Part shown: positions 1-8,906 of the stretch, piece by piece | Layout of the letters: the number at the start of each line of letters is the position of its first letter | Numbering within the stretch: position 1 is the stretch's first letter | Assembly (NCBI RefSeq): GCF_003028575.1 | Contig: NZ_PYUD01000009.1 | Span: 1-64,000 of the forward strand | Source: Halomonas urumqiensis | Lineage (GTDB): Bacteria; Pseudomonadota; Gammaproteobacteria; Pseudomonadales; Halomonadaceae | Length of the DNA stretch: 64,000 nt | Direction of reading: 5' to 3' | The notes under the pieces: generated by a model | The model's database searches: none | Seen by the model: only the letters and a program-made list of their open reading frames with translations | What the model was told of the DNA's origin: nothing | Translations under genes and position numbers: made by a program

Positions 1-1
1 C

Positions 2-3000
2 AGCGACGGTGCCGGCAGCATCGCCTACAGCCTCACGCTGGGCGCCACCAACGTGGCCACCGGCCTCTACGCGCTGGACGCCAACGCCGCCGATGGCCAG
101 GGCGAGGCGATCGTGCTGGTCGACAACGGCGGCATCATCGAAGGCCAAGCCGGGGCGGGTGGGGACGTGATCTTCACCATCGACGTCAACGGCGATGGCG
201 AGGTCACCTTCACGCAACTCGCCAACGTCTGGCACCCCGACGACACGGACGCCGACGACGTGGTCAGCCTTGTTCTAGACGCCGACGAGCTGACACTGGA
301 GCAAACGGTGACCGATGCCGACGGCGACAGCGTCAGCGCCGCCATCGACCTCGGCGCGGGCGGTCTGTTCAGCATCCGCGATGACGGCCCGAGCATCACC
401 ACCGATATCAGCCAGCTTGATGAACTTGTCGTTAATGAAACCTTCCTTGCCGATCCCGATAGCAGGGAGTTTGCCTTCGTGGACTATTCGGCTGCATTCA
501 CCATCGACTTCGGTGCCGACGGTGAGAAGAGCCTGGAGTATGCGCTGAGCATCGACCCCGCTATTGCTACCGCCACTGGCTTGACCGATACCGTGAGCGG
601 TGAGGCCGTGGTGTTGAGTTTGAACACACAGGGCCATGTAGAGGGAAGGACCGAAACAAGCAATGAGTTGGTCTTTACAGTCTCTACCTGGGGTAACGGT
701 GTCGAGAGGTTGGTTCTGACTCAAGACCGAGCTATGAAACACCCGGCTGGTGGCGGTTCCAACGATGAGCTGACATTGCCTGTGAACGCCATTAGCTTCA
801 CGGCTACGGCCACCGACAACGATGGTGATAGCACCAGCGAAAGCCTAGCTATCGGCGCGAAGGTGGTGTTCCTGGATGATGAACCCTCTATCACGACGAT
901 CGCCGGCAACCTGGAGACTCTGACTGTTGATGAATCCGCATTGGGAACTGCGGCAACCGCCAATTTCGCCAATACCTTTGACATCGATTTCGGTGCCGAC
1001 GGTGAAGGCCGGGTGGAATACGAGCTCGGTATCAATACCAGTATCGCCACCAACCTGGTCGATACCGCCACGGACCACGCGGTGGTGTTGAGTGTGGTCG
1101 GTGGGGTCGTGGAAGGCCGCACCGAGAACAGCGATCAGCGGGTATTCACCGTCAGTGTCGACGGTAATGGCAATGTAACGCTGACCCAGGAGCGTGCACT
1201 CAAGCATCCGGATGAGACCGACCCGAATGATGCGGTGAGGTTACCCGCCGAGGCCATCAACTTGACGGCCAGAGCCTTCGACGGTGACCTCGATAGTGTG
1301 AGTGGCACCGTGAACCTGGGGGCCAACCTGGTGTTCCGCGACGACGGCCCGAGTGTGGAAGACGATTCCGCCACCCAAGCGAACAGGGGAGACCCGGTCA
1401 TCATTGACGTCGTCGCCAACGACGACGCGGGCGCTGATGGGGTCGAGCTGGCCACCGGTGTGAATTATGTTGACGGCAGCCTCAGTGGCAACGGCACATT
1501 GATCAATAACAACGACGGTACTTTCACTTACGAACCAGCGCCGGCGGAGAAGGGCGATGTCACTTTCCAGTACACCCTCACTGACCGGGATGGAGACACC
1601 AGCGCCCCGGCAACTGCCACGATAACCCTGCAGAATAGCGTGCCCACGGCCTCGGATGCCGACGAGACTATGGAGAGCATCCCCGTGACACCCACGACCA
1701 ACGTGACCTTTATCGTGGATGTGTCAGCGTCGATGAGCGACCGGGATATTGACCTGACCGAAGATGCGATCGATAGCATCATCAGCCAGTATCTGAAAGA
1801 CAGTAATGTCAACGTCAATATTGTGCAGTTCTGGGGGTACAATTCAGAGTCAACCGGTTGGCAGGATGGGTCAGGCACCAATGCGCAAGGCTTCCTTTAC
1901 AAGGATAAGGGGGGGACCGACCCCGGCGAAGGGCTTGAAGCGGTCGTAAACGCGTATAACGCAGGGGTGCCCTCTGCCGACCAGGAAATCGCCTATTTTA
2001 TGGGCGATGGCTCACCCTATGAATTCACGGGTAGCGATTATCGAAATTATCAAGACACCTATGAGAATATTCTGCTCGCCTGGCAGGACTTGGTAAAAAA
2101 TGTGTTCGACAGAGTACAGGCCTTCGGTATCAATGAAGATGCAGACGGTAATCAGTTGCTGTCGGAGATGCTGGAGCAAATTCTCTCCGATGGCGATTCG
2201 CAGGTGGAAGACCCGATCTACGTCGAGGATACTGATGACTTCGACGATATCGTGGATGGCATCGTGATTCCCGGTGCCTTCTCGCTCACCGGCAACTTGC
2301 TCGATAGCGTGACTGGTGGGGATGGTGACATCCAGGTCGACAGTATCGTCGTCGATGGCGTCACCTACACGGCTGATGGTGCGGGTGGCACCACGCAACT
2401 GCCCGACGGTGGCGTGCGTATCGATGGGCAGGGCAGGCTCGAGGTCGATTTCGATACCGGGGCGTATGCCTATAATGTGTACAATACCTATTCCGAAGAC
2501 ATCCCTGAAAAGACCTTCGGCGTCAATGTGTCTGACGAGGATGGCGATATTGCTACCTTTAATGTCGTGATCAATACGCCTGAGACCGATGATGGTGAGA
2601 TAAACAGCCTGATGACTGCGTCAGCCTACTCCGTCGAAGCGGAGAATGAGACTCTGATGGGCGGGGATGAGGATGATGTTCTGGTCGGTGGTGCGGGCAA
2701 TGAGTTGATCGTCGGCGGGGCTGGTGATGACACCCTGACAGGCGGTGCCGGCGATGATGTCTTCGCCTGGTACCTGGGTGACGAGGCCGAACCTGGTCAG
2801 GAGGCCGCGGAGGATGTCATTACCGATTTCGGCAATGGTAACGATGTGCTCGATCTTGCCGAAATCCTGGGCGATGCCGATGCGGATACCATCGGGGAGT
2901 ATATCTATGCCGAACAGGATGGCAGCGATACCGTGCTTTCCATCAAGTCGGGAGGGGGCATCGATGCCTACGGCAGCAATGCCGACCAGGTCATCACCCT

Positions 3001-3085
3001 GGAAGACGTTACGGTCAGCGGCGGTGACTCGGCTTCCATACTCGAGCGGATGCTGACGGAGCAGCAGTTGAAGCTCGACCAGTGA
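2..3085 (+). CDS. C-terminal part of a giant type I secreted (LapA-type) RTX adhesin, 5' partial
   Basis: The frame is open from the left edge, so the N-terminus lies outside the window; 1027 residues are visible. There are at least two complete and one partial repeats of the T1SS-143 type, each closing with a motif like FRDDGPS, then an Ig/cadherin-like domain ending near residue 550. A von Willebrand A domain follows with MIDAS residues D573, S575 and S577 (DVSASMS). RTX glycine-aspartate nonapeptides (GGAGDDTLTGGAGDD) lie at about 887–925 and bind calcium in this family. The last ~100 residues resemble a type I secretion signal. Role by family: cell-surface attachment and biofilm formation. 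The lapD/lapG pair just downstream supports a LapA-type adhesin whose N-terminus is cleaved by LapG; that cleavage site is not in the window. Acidic, repeat-rich composition fits a secreted protein of a halophile. Confidence 0.9.
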   Translation, partial: SDGAGSIAYSLTLGATNVATGLYALDANAADGQGEAIVLVDNGGIIEGQAGAGGDVIFTIDVNGDGEVTFTQLANVWHPDDTDADDVVSLVLDADELTLEQTVTDADGDSVSAAIDLGAGGLFSIRDDGPSITTDISQLDELVVNETFLADPDSREFAFVDYSAAFTIDFGADGEKSLEYALSIDPAIATATGLTDTVSGEAVVLSLNTQGHVEGRTETSNELVFTVSTWGNGVERLVLTQDRAMKHPAGGGSNDELTLPVNAISFTATATDNDGDSTSESLAIGAKVVFLDDEPSITTIAGNLETLTVDESALGTAATANFANTFDIDFGADGEGRVEYELGINTSIATNLVDTATDHAVVLSVVGGVVEGRTENSDQRVFTVSVDGNGNVTLTQERALKHPDETDPNDAVRLPAEAINLTARAFDGDLDSVSGTVNLGANLVFRDDGPSVEDDSATQANRGDPVIIDVVANDDAGADGVELATGVNYVDGSLSGNGTLINNNDGTFTYEPAPAEKGDVTFQYTLTDRDGDTSAPATATITLQNSVPTASDADETMESIPVTPTTNVTFIVDVSASMSDRDIDLTEDAIDSIISQYLKDSNVNVNIVQFWGYNSESTGWQDGSGTNAQGFLYKDKGGTDPGEGLEAVVNAYNAGVPSADQEIAYFMGDGSPYEFTGSDYRNYQDTYENILLAWQDLVKNVFDRVQAFGINEDADGNQLLSEMLEQILSDGDSQVEDPIYVEDTDDFDDIVDGIVIPGAFSLTGNLLDSVTGGDGDIQVDSIVVDGVTYTADGAGGTTQLPDGGVRIDGQGRLEVDFDTGAYAYNVYNTYSEDIPEKTFGVNVSDEDGDIATFNVVINTPETDDGEINSLMTASAYSVEAENETLMGGDEDDVLVGGAGNELIVGGAGDDTLTGGAGDDVFAWYLGDEAEPGQEAAEDVITDFGNGNDVLDLAEILGDADADTIGEYIYAEQDGSDTVLSIKSGGGIDAYGSNADQVITLEDVTVSGGDSASILERMLTEQQLKLDQ

Positions 3086-3110
3086 TTCGCCATGCAACCG
3101 TGTGGATGAT

Positions 3111-3134
3111 CTTACCTGGCAGGTGCCGGGTAAG
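3111..3134 (+). terminator. hairpin after the adhesin gene
   Basis: CTTACCTGGC and GCCGGGTAAG pair around an AGGT loop, 26 bases after the adhesin stop codon. A T-rich but not continuous stretch follows. Likely a transcription terminator, although the missing T-run leaves doubt. Confidence 0.45.
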
Positions 3135-3202
3135 GTCTATTACCATGACGTTTACTTTTACCGGGATCGCCGCATTTAGTTGCTATCTGTTAGGAGTTAA
3201 CC

Positions 3203-3541
3203 ATGTACGTCAAACGTGGCGACGATGGTCGCATCGAACTGGTCAGCCGTGATCAAACACCTGAGTGCAGTGAGTCGCTGGCGGCGGATTCACCCGAACT
3301 GCTGGATTTCCTGATGGAGGAGTCCGCCGGCGGGGGGCGAGCACGTTTTCATGCATCAGATCTGGCATTTGTGCGTGTGCTCGAAGATGTCATCGAGCTG
3401 ATGATGGATAAAGGCGTGATTCGATTCATGGACCTCCCCGAGGCCGCCCAGGATAAGCTCATGGATCGCCAGTCGCTACGTCGCCGGCTTAATGGTTTGA
3501 ATCTGGTGGGTGGCGATGAAGACGACGATGAAGTGATCTGA
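3203..3541 (+). CDS. small acidic protein of the family labelled tryptophan synthase subunit beta-like
   Basis: 112 residues, preceded by a good Shine-Dalgarno (TAGGAGTTAACC before ATG). The protein is acidic, with a predicted helical middle (AFVRVLEDVIELMMDKGVIRF) and an Asp/Glu-rich C-terminus. As far as I recall, homologues in Pseudomonas and Halomonas carry the database name tryptophan synthase subunit beta-like, but nothing here resembles TrpB: there is no PLP lysine motif and the length is far too short. It sits between the adhesin gene and the convergent lapD. The function is unknown, and a link to the adhesin system is only suggested by position. Confidence 0.75.
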   Translation: MYVKRGDDGRIELVSRDQTPECSESLAADSPELLDFLMEESAGGGRARFHASDLAFVRVLEDVIELMMDKGVIRFMDLPEAAQDKLMDRQSLRRRLNGLNLVGGDEDDDEVI

Positions 3542-3560
3542 TGTGACTCACTTCATCGTC
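3524..3560. terminator. convergent terminator-like perfect inverted repeat
   Basis: GACGATGAAGTGA at 3524–3536 and its exact complement at 3548–3560 form a 13-bp stem with an 11-base loop. It covers the 3' end of the small + strand gene and faces the end of lapD, so it probably terminates from both sides. There is no T-run on either side. Confidence 0.5.
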
Positions 3561-3588
3561 GACTTCCTGGATTCATGGAATAGCGGCA

Positions 3589-5505
3589 TCACCCGGGCCT
3601 GTCATGCTGGCGAATGCCGGGTCCCGTCACGCCATCCAGGCCGAGTTCGACCAATACCTCGCGTTCCTTGAGGGTATCCACGCCTTCGGCGATAGCCAGT
3701 ATGCCTACCGAATGACTGAGGGTTGCCATGCCGCGCAGTATTGTCTGCTGCTCGGGGCTGTTATCGACCCCCTTGACCAGCGAGGCATCGAATTTCAGGT
3801 AAGCCAGGCCAAGATCCTGCAGATCCGAGATACGGCGGAACTCCCGACCCACGTGCTCGAGGCCAAGTTTGCAGCCGAAGGGTTGAAGTTCGCGACACAG
3901 GCTGCGGAAATTCTCGAGATCATGCAGCGCCACGGATTCAGGCAGTTCAACCCACAGTTGGTTGGCCAATTCCCGCTGAGACTCCAACAGGGCTCGAAAA
4001 TCCAGAACGAACCGCGCACTCCGAACCGATGATGCCGAGAGGTTGATGCCGAGTGGCTTGCCATGCCGGGCGATTTCCTTGAGTGATGCACGCGCCACGG
4101 CCATATCGAGTTCTTCATTGAGTTCGAGCCGGGATATCCACGGCATGAAGACGCCGGCCGGCCGCCACTCGTTCTTGAGACGCAACCGAGAAGGACATTC
4201 CAGATGCAGCAGGTGATGTTCCCTGTCCAACACCGGGAAGTGACCAAGGTAGACGCCGGTCTGCATGGCCTCTTGCAACGCGGTACGCCATTCGGCATGG
4301 GTATTGAAGAGCGCTAGCCGTGCAGAGCCCTCGGCAATCAGAGACACAAGATCCCCTTGCTCTTCCGCAGCGGCCAGCGTGCCGTCGAGACTCGACATCA
4401 GTGCACCCACACGATCGCCTTGTGAGTAGGCAATGAACGCCGATGGTAGGCCCAGCGATACATGAGTTTCCGACGCCTTGAGCGTGGCCAGCATGGCGGC
4501 TAATTCATCTGCCAACGCGGCAGGTTCGACATGTCCTGGCACCAGCACTGCGAAGTCACCCCCGCCGAGTCTGCCAACCACCCCGTCACCATGGTTGTCG
4601 CCGAGCACTTCGAGCTGTCCTGCCAGGGCTTTCAGCAAGGCGTTGGTTTGATGATGGCCGAGTGTCGCGCTGACCTCACCGAGGCGACTCAAGCGGACTA
4701 GCGCCAGCGTGCCCGAGGCACGTTGATCGCCTCGCTCCAGGGTGATGCGAAGCTGACCCATGAAGGCGTCGCGATTCAGCACGCCGGTGACGGCATCATG
4801 CTGAAGGCGACGTCGCAGTTGATCCAGCCTTTCGCTTTCGTTTGCCAGCATGTCCCGAACGCTGGTGGATAACTGGTTCATTGCTTGAACCACTTCGCGC
4901 AGCTCGAGAGTACGAGGCTCATCGGATACGGTGAAACGGCGAACGCCGATGTCGCGCGCCTGTTCGACCACGGCGCTCAGCGGACGCTTGATGGTGCGTA
5001 CTATCCATGCAGCAAGGGCCAGACTCAGCAAGCCTGCCACTGCAAACCACCCGGCCAATTCAAGTGTGCTTCGCCATAATGAGCGGTAGGCGAAACTATG
5101 CTGGCTCTGCAGGTGCAGTGTGCCGTATTGCCGCCAGCCATCCTGGATGACCGCTTGGCCGGGAGCGACGTCGAAGCGAACCAGGTTGACGAACCAGGCG
5201 GGCACATCGTCGATGTGTGTCTCCGCTTCGCGGCGTTCGATGATCTCGCCTTCAGGGGAGCGAAGTTCGATCAGGCGATAGTGGCCCGTATCGAATTGTG
5301 CCGCCAACAGCAACGACATGTTGACCGGGTCCTTGTCGAGCTGAGTCATCGAGAGTGCCAGTGCGTTGGCGTTGTCGGTATTCTTGATCTCCACTTCCTG
5401 CTCGATGTAGTGCCGGCTGCTCGAGACCCCGATGAACAGGCTGCCGCCGAAGGCCAGCAGCAGCAGCACCAGAATGGTCAACCATATCTGCTTGATAAGC
5501 GACAT
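3589..5505 (-). CDS. lapD: LapD, inner-membrane c-di-GMP receptor with degenerate GGDEF and EAL domains
   Basis: 638 residues, close to the known LapD length (about 650). Order: membrane segment at 5–27, periplasmic LapD/MoxY-N domain at about 28–145 with the family-like stretch GWRQYGTLHLQSQHSFAY, second membrane segment at 150–170, HAMP linker, GGDEF domain with a degenerate site RLGGGDFA (312–319), and EAL domain with ECP in place of EAL (436–438) and LEHVGRE in place of the catalytic loop. These losses are expected: LapD binds c-di-GMP through its EAL domain and signals outward by sequestering the protease LapG, so surface adhesin is kept. The start is ATG at 5505 with GGAG upstream; a longer in-frame extension would overlap lapG and lacks family resemblance. 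It is followed at the other end by the adhesin region. Confidence 0.92.
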   Translation of the reverse strand: MSLIKQIWLTILVLLLLAFGGSLFIGVSSSRHYIEQEVEIKNTDNANALALSMTQLDKDPVNMSLLLAAQFDTGHYRLIELRSPEGEIIERREAETHIDDVPAWFVNLVRFDVAPGQAVIQDGWRQYGTLHLQSQHSFAYRSLWRSTLELAGWFAVAGLLSLALAAWIVRTIKRPLSAVVEQARDIGVRRFTVSDEPRTLELREVVQAMNQLSTSVRDMLANESERLDQLRRRLQHDAVTGVLNRDAFMGQLRITLERGDQRASGTLALVRLSRLGEVSATLGHHQTNALLKALAGQLEVLGDNHGDGVVGRLGGGDFAVLVPGHVEPAALADELAAMLATLKASETHVSLGLPSAFIAYSQGDRVGALMSSLDGTLAAAEEQGDLVSLIAEGSARLALFNTHAEWRTALQEAMQTGVYLGHFPVLDREHHLLHLECPSRLRLKNEWRPAGVFMPWISRLELNEELDMAVARASLKEIARHGKPLGINLSASSVRSARFVLDFRALLESQRELANQLWVELPESVALHDLENFRSLCRELQPFGCKLGLEHVGREFRRISDLQDLGLAYLKFDASLVKGVDNSPEQQTILRGMATLSHSVGILAIAEGVDTLKEREVLVELGLDGVTGPGIRQHDRPG

Positions 5506-5551
5506 GTTGTTGTTCTCCCAGGAGGTGTAGTACCCGCGTGATGAGTGTGAA

Positions 5552-6259
5552 TCAACTGAAACCCTGTTCCTGCATGCGCACGACAACGCTGCGCCAACGT
5601 GACAACCTGGCCAGAGGGTCGGCGCGCGAATTACTGCTCCCGCCGGCCCACAGGCCCACGCTGTTGAAGCTGAACAGCGGATCCAGGTCGCTGCGACGGG
5701 ATGCGGGAGAGATCGACGAGACCAGGTTGTCAAGAATCTGCGGTTCTGCGCTGGGTGTGGTGTAGTAGCCCAGCACCATGTGCGCTTGAGTGGTTTGGCT
5801 GCGTCCTATGCGGGCACGAACATAAATCATGCGCAACTGCTGCCCTGGGACACCGAGCTGTTTGAGGGTCACATATTTGGCGATGGCATAGTCCTCGCAG
5901 TCGCCTTGTCCGTTGCCCATGGTTTCCAGCGGAGTGGCCCAGAAATCCTCCTGACCCCAGGCCTGTCTGTCATCGACCCAGCGCACGCGGCGGTTGAAGA
6001 AGTTATTGACCTCGCGCAGCTTGGCGTCCAGAGAGGCACCGGCGAGACGTCCGAGGAGATCGAACCAATCCTCCAGGACCCTGACACCAGCGCTTCCATA
6101 GCGTTGGTGCATGGTCTCTCGCAACTTGGATGTGTCGAGGTTGGCATCCACCGTTGCAGGGCCCAAGCCCAGCCCGACAGCCGCCATCAGTGTCCCGAGG
6201 CCCACCAGGAAATGGCGGCGCCCGTGCGACACGCTATGACGCGGTGGCAAAGGAGGCAT
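5552..6259 (-). CDS. lapG: LapG, periplasmic cysteine protease that releases the LapA-type adhesin
   Basis: 235 residues with a transglutaminase-like cysteine protease fold. The catalytic triad is visible as C121 in GNGQGDCEDYA, H160 in QAHMVLGYY and D177 in ILDNL. The N-terminus (SHGRRHFLVGLGTLMAAVGLG) is an export signal with a twin arginine, so a Tat route is possible, though only one hydrophobic stretch is certain. By family role it cuts the N-terminal retention module of the large adhesin when c-di-GMP is low and LapD lets it go. It lies 46 bases upstream of lapD on the same strand, so the two are probably co-transcribed. Confidence 0.92.
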   Translation of the reverse strand: MPPLPPRHSVSHGRRHFLVGLGTLMAAVGLGLGPATVDANLDTSKLRETMHQRYGSAGVRVLEDWFDLLGRLAGASLDAKLREVNNFFNRRVRWVDDRQAWGQEDFWATPLETMGNGQGDCEDYAIAKYVTLKQLGVPGQQLRMIYVRARIGRSQTTQAHMVLGYYTTPSAEPQILDNLVSSISPASRRSDLDPLFSFNSVGLWAGGSSNSRADPLARLSRWRSVVVRMQEQGFS

Positions 6260-6326
6260 TGGCGAGCTCGAAGCGAATAAGTAATCTCTTAATTCTAGGT
6301 GGGTTAGGCAATGAAGGCGAGGATTC

Positions 6327-6344
6327 CTAAGCCATTGGGCTTAG
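6327..6344. repeat. short inverted repeat in the lapG/terB divergent region
   Basis: CTAAGCC and GGCTTAG flank an ATTG loop in the 228-base gap between divergent lapG and the TerB gene. It could be an operator or a weak hairpin. No regulator can be assigned. Confidence 0.3.
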
Positions 6345-6487
6345 TGGTTGCTTGCCCCTCAGTGCGTCGCTTGTCAATACCAACACATTGAATTAGTTGA
6401 TTTTGAGTGTCAGAGGCATGAGATGGCCTGGTGAACCCGCATGTCCATAGGAAGTCACACGATACTGAACCAGCACAGGAGCACAAC

Positions 6488-6937
6488 ATGCTCGAATCCG
6501 TTCAGCGCTTTTTTCGGCAGGTCATGGCCAACCCAGGGCAGCCAGACGAGTCATCACCGACGCTTGAATTGGCGGCGGCGGCCCTGCTGTGTGAAATCAT
6601 GCGCGCTGACTTTCATACGGCCCCGTCGGAGCTGGCGACACTGCGGGCGCTGTTGACGCAGCACTTTCGGATGAGTGAAGCCGATATCGATGAGCTAATG
6701 GCACTCGCCCAGGATGAGGTGGAGAATTCCGTGGACCACTATCAGTTCGTTAGCCTCGTCAAGCAGCACTATTCCTACCAACAGCGCGTCGAGCTCGTGC
6801 GCATGATGTGGGCGCTGGCCTTGGCCGATGGGGAACATCATCCTCTCGAAGAGCATCGTATCCGCCAGTTGGCGGACCTGATGCATGTCAGTCATGCTGA
6901 TTTTATTCGTACCAAGTTGCAGGTCAAAGGCGAGTGA
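6488..6937 (+). CDS. TerB-family protein (tellurite resistance TerB-like)
   Basis: 149 residues, starting at ATG 6488 behind ACAGGAG; a longer in-frame start at 6431 has no ribosome site. The sequence is helical with TerB-like acidic motifs (LELAAAALLCEIMRADFHTAPSELATLRALL and ALALADGEHHPLEEHRIRQLADLM), which in this family form a metal-coordinating helical bundle. The role is unclear: TerB proteins occur in tellurite and stress operons but also alone, as here. No other ter genes are seen. It has its own promoter space and is followed 90 bases later by the dehydrogenase gene. Confidence 0.8.
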   Translation: MLESVQRFFRQVMANPGQPDESSPTLELAAAALLCEIMRADFHTAPSELATLRALLTQHFRMSEADIDELMALAQDEVENSVDHYQFVSLVKQHYSYQQRVELVRMMWALALADGEHHPLEEHRIRQLADLMHVSHADFIRTKLQVKGE

Positions 6938-7027
6938 GTCGCGACACCCTGTTAGACTGTCGTCACCAATGCTTGGGCTCGGAGCACGTTGGCGCAAGTG
7001 CAGCAGCATCGGCAGGGAGGAGCTGAG

Positions 7028-8269
7028 ATGTCTCGTGAGATCATTGTCCTTGGAGCGGGCATGGTCGGCGTATCCGTAGCCTGGCACCTGGCCAGCCGTG
7101 GGCATGCCGTGACCCTGGTAGACCGCCGGGAGCCGGGCGGTGAAACGTCGTTTGGAAATGCCGGCATCATCCAGCGCGAAGCCGTACGCCCCTATGCGTT
7201 CCCCCGAGACCTGAGGACGTTGATGCGTGTCTTGCCTAACCGGCAGGTTGATATCCGCTATCGCCCTGGCGGCATGGTCAGCTCCGCATTGCCATTGCTG
7301 CGCTACTGGCACCATTCGGCCCCGCAGCGCTATTCACGCATCGTTTCCGATTACGCCTCGCTGATCGCACTCTCACTGCAGGCACATGCCCCGATGATCA
7401 AGGCTGCCGGCGCCGAGGGGCTGATCCGCAAGCAAGGCTGGCTCGAGGTATATCGCAGCGCTGAAGGGCTTGCCGAGCGCAGCCGCGACGCCGATCAGGA
7501 TGCCCAGCGCTTTGGCATTGCTTCCCGTGTGCTCGATGCGCAAGCACTTTCCGCCATGGAACCGCATCTTGTGGATGGGCTTGCGGGCGCCATCCACTGG
7601 GAGCAACCCTGGACGGTTGCTGATCCTGGAGGCTTGGTGAAGGCCTATGCAGAATCATTCAGGCAGCAGGGTGGGCAACTGGTTCAGGCTGGGGTCACCG
7701 GAATTTCTCGAGACGGCAAGGGGTGGCGTGTCAGTACCGACCAAGGCGCGATCGAGGGTGAGAGAGTCGTCATGGCGTTGGGGCCATGGTCCAGTAATTG
7801 GCTTGCTGGGTTCGGCATTCCCGTGCCTTTATTCGTCAAGCGGGGCTACCACATGCATTACGCGATGCCCGATACGGCAAGCCTCGATCACTGGGTGATG
7901 GATGCCGAAGTGGGATATCTGCTGGCACCCATGCGGGCCGGCATCCGCTTGACCACCGGTGCGGAACTGGAGCGACTCGAGGCGCCACCCCATTGGCAGC
8001 AACTGGCGGCGGCCGAGAAGGTGGCGCGTGGGTTGTTCCCGCTCGGTAAGCGAATCGATCCCGAACCCTGGAAGGGCGCACGTCCCTGCATTGCGGACAT
8101 GAAACCGGTGATCGGCCCCGCCCCAGGCCAGCCCGGGCTGTGGTTGGCGTTCGGCCATGGCCATCATGGTTTTACCCTGGGCCCCGTCACGGGGCACTTG
8201 CTGGCCCAGATGATGGAGGGAGAGACCCCGGATGTGCCGATGGCTCCGTTTCGGGCCGAGCGCTTCTGA
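7028..8269 (+). CDS. FAD-dependent D-amino acid dehydrogenase-like oxidoreductase (DadA family)
   Basis: 413 residues of the DAO fold. The N-terminal dinucleotide motif VLGAGMVGVSVAWHLASRG is followed by the acid-ended second strand (LVDRREPGGETSFGNAG), and the C-terminal WLAFGHGHHGFTLGPVTG closes the FAD site. DadA-type enzymes oxidise D-amino acids to keto acids and pass electrons to the respiratory chain at the inner membrane. The start ATG 7028 has GGAGGAGCTGAG directly upstream, which beats an in-frame start 39 bases earlier. The substrate is not certain; other members oxidise sarcosine, glycine or hydroxyproline. The gene is not next to a racemase. Confidence 0.85.
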   Translation: MSREIIVLGAGMVGVSVAWHLASRGHAVTLVDRREPGGETSFGNAGIIQREAVRPYAFPRDLRTLMRVLPNRQVDIRYRPGGMVSSALPLLRYWHHSAPQRYSRIVSDYASLIALSLQAHAPMIKAAGAEGLIRKQGWLEVYRSAEGLAERSRDADQDAQRFGIASRVLDAQALSAMEPHLVDGLAGAIHWEQPWTVADPGGLVKAYAESFRQQGGQLVQAGVTGISRDGKGWRVSTDQGAIEGERVVMALGPWSSNWLAGFGIPVPLFVKRGYHMHYAMPDTASLDHWVMDAEVGYLLAPMRAGIRLTTGAELERLEAPPHWQQLAAAEKVARGLFPLGKRIDPEPWKGARPCIADMKPVIGPAPGQPGLWLAFGHGHHGFTLGPVTGHLLAQMMEGETPDVPMAPFRAERF

Positions 8270-8280
8270 GTGTTTCTGCA

Positions 8281-8706
8281 CTAGACCTGCGATTTCCCGC
8301 GCTGCCTGATCAGGTGTATCAGTAGCTTGAGTAGCAGCGTCGCCACGAACACCAGCCATCCGGCGGTAGCCAAAACATTGAAAAGCAACACCTTTTGAAC
8401 ACCGCTCAAAGGGGGAAGTAGCGTTTCAGCGATCACCGCGATCAGAAAGGCCAGGGTCAGGGGTAGTGCGAGAATATGCATCCACATCTCGGTGCGTCGC
8501 TTGCGCACATGGTAGCGCCGCAGCAAGATTCTGATCGGACGATGCACGAAACTCACCAGCACCAAGGTGCCCAGCAGCAGCAGTGCGGCCAGGGTGGGTT
8601 CGATGCTTCCAAGCCAAGCCGACAAGCTGATCGACCAGAACACCAGCAGCCACATCAGGCCGGCCAGGATCGCAACCAGATCGGCATAGTGGCGTACCTT
8701 CGGCAT
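8281..8706 (-). CDS. four-helix inner-membrane protein of unknown function
   Basis: 141 residues with predicted membrane helices at about 10–32, 38–56, 74–94 and 104–132, and a very basic loop between helices 2 and 3 (RPIRILLRRYHVRKRRTEMW) that would face the cytoplasm. ATG 8706 has GGGGGA upstream. I do not recognise the family. It is convergent with the dehydrogenase gene, only 11 bases from its stop codon, and divergent from pyrC. Confidence 0.7.
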   Translation of the reverse strand: MPKVRHYADLVAILAGLMWLLVFWSISLSAWLGSIEPTLAALLLLGTLVLVSFVHRPIRILLRRYHVRKRRTEMWMHILALPLTLAFLIAVIAETLLPPLSGVQKVLLFNVLATAGWLVFVATLLLKLLIHLIRQRGKSQV

Positions 8707-8906
8707 AGTCTATCCCCCGAGTGTGTTGCCGGGCATGATACGGGAATTCAGCGCAGGGTGAAGCGCTTGCGACGCCAATATCGACAATTGGCTATTCGGA
8801 ACGATCAATTGGCCCATCACCAGGACAAGTACCTCATGGCAAGTGCTTGCCAAAGGCTTCCGGTATACTGGCCATCCACTCCAGCCAAACAATGACAGGA
8901 TAGCCC

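Noticed and set aside
5506..5733. N-terminal extension of lapD to 5733
   Set aside because: It would overlap lapG, has no resemblance to LapD, and the ATG at 5505 starts exactly at the membrane helix with a ribosome site.
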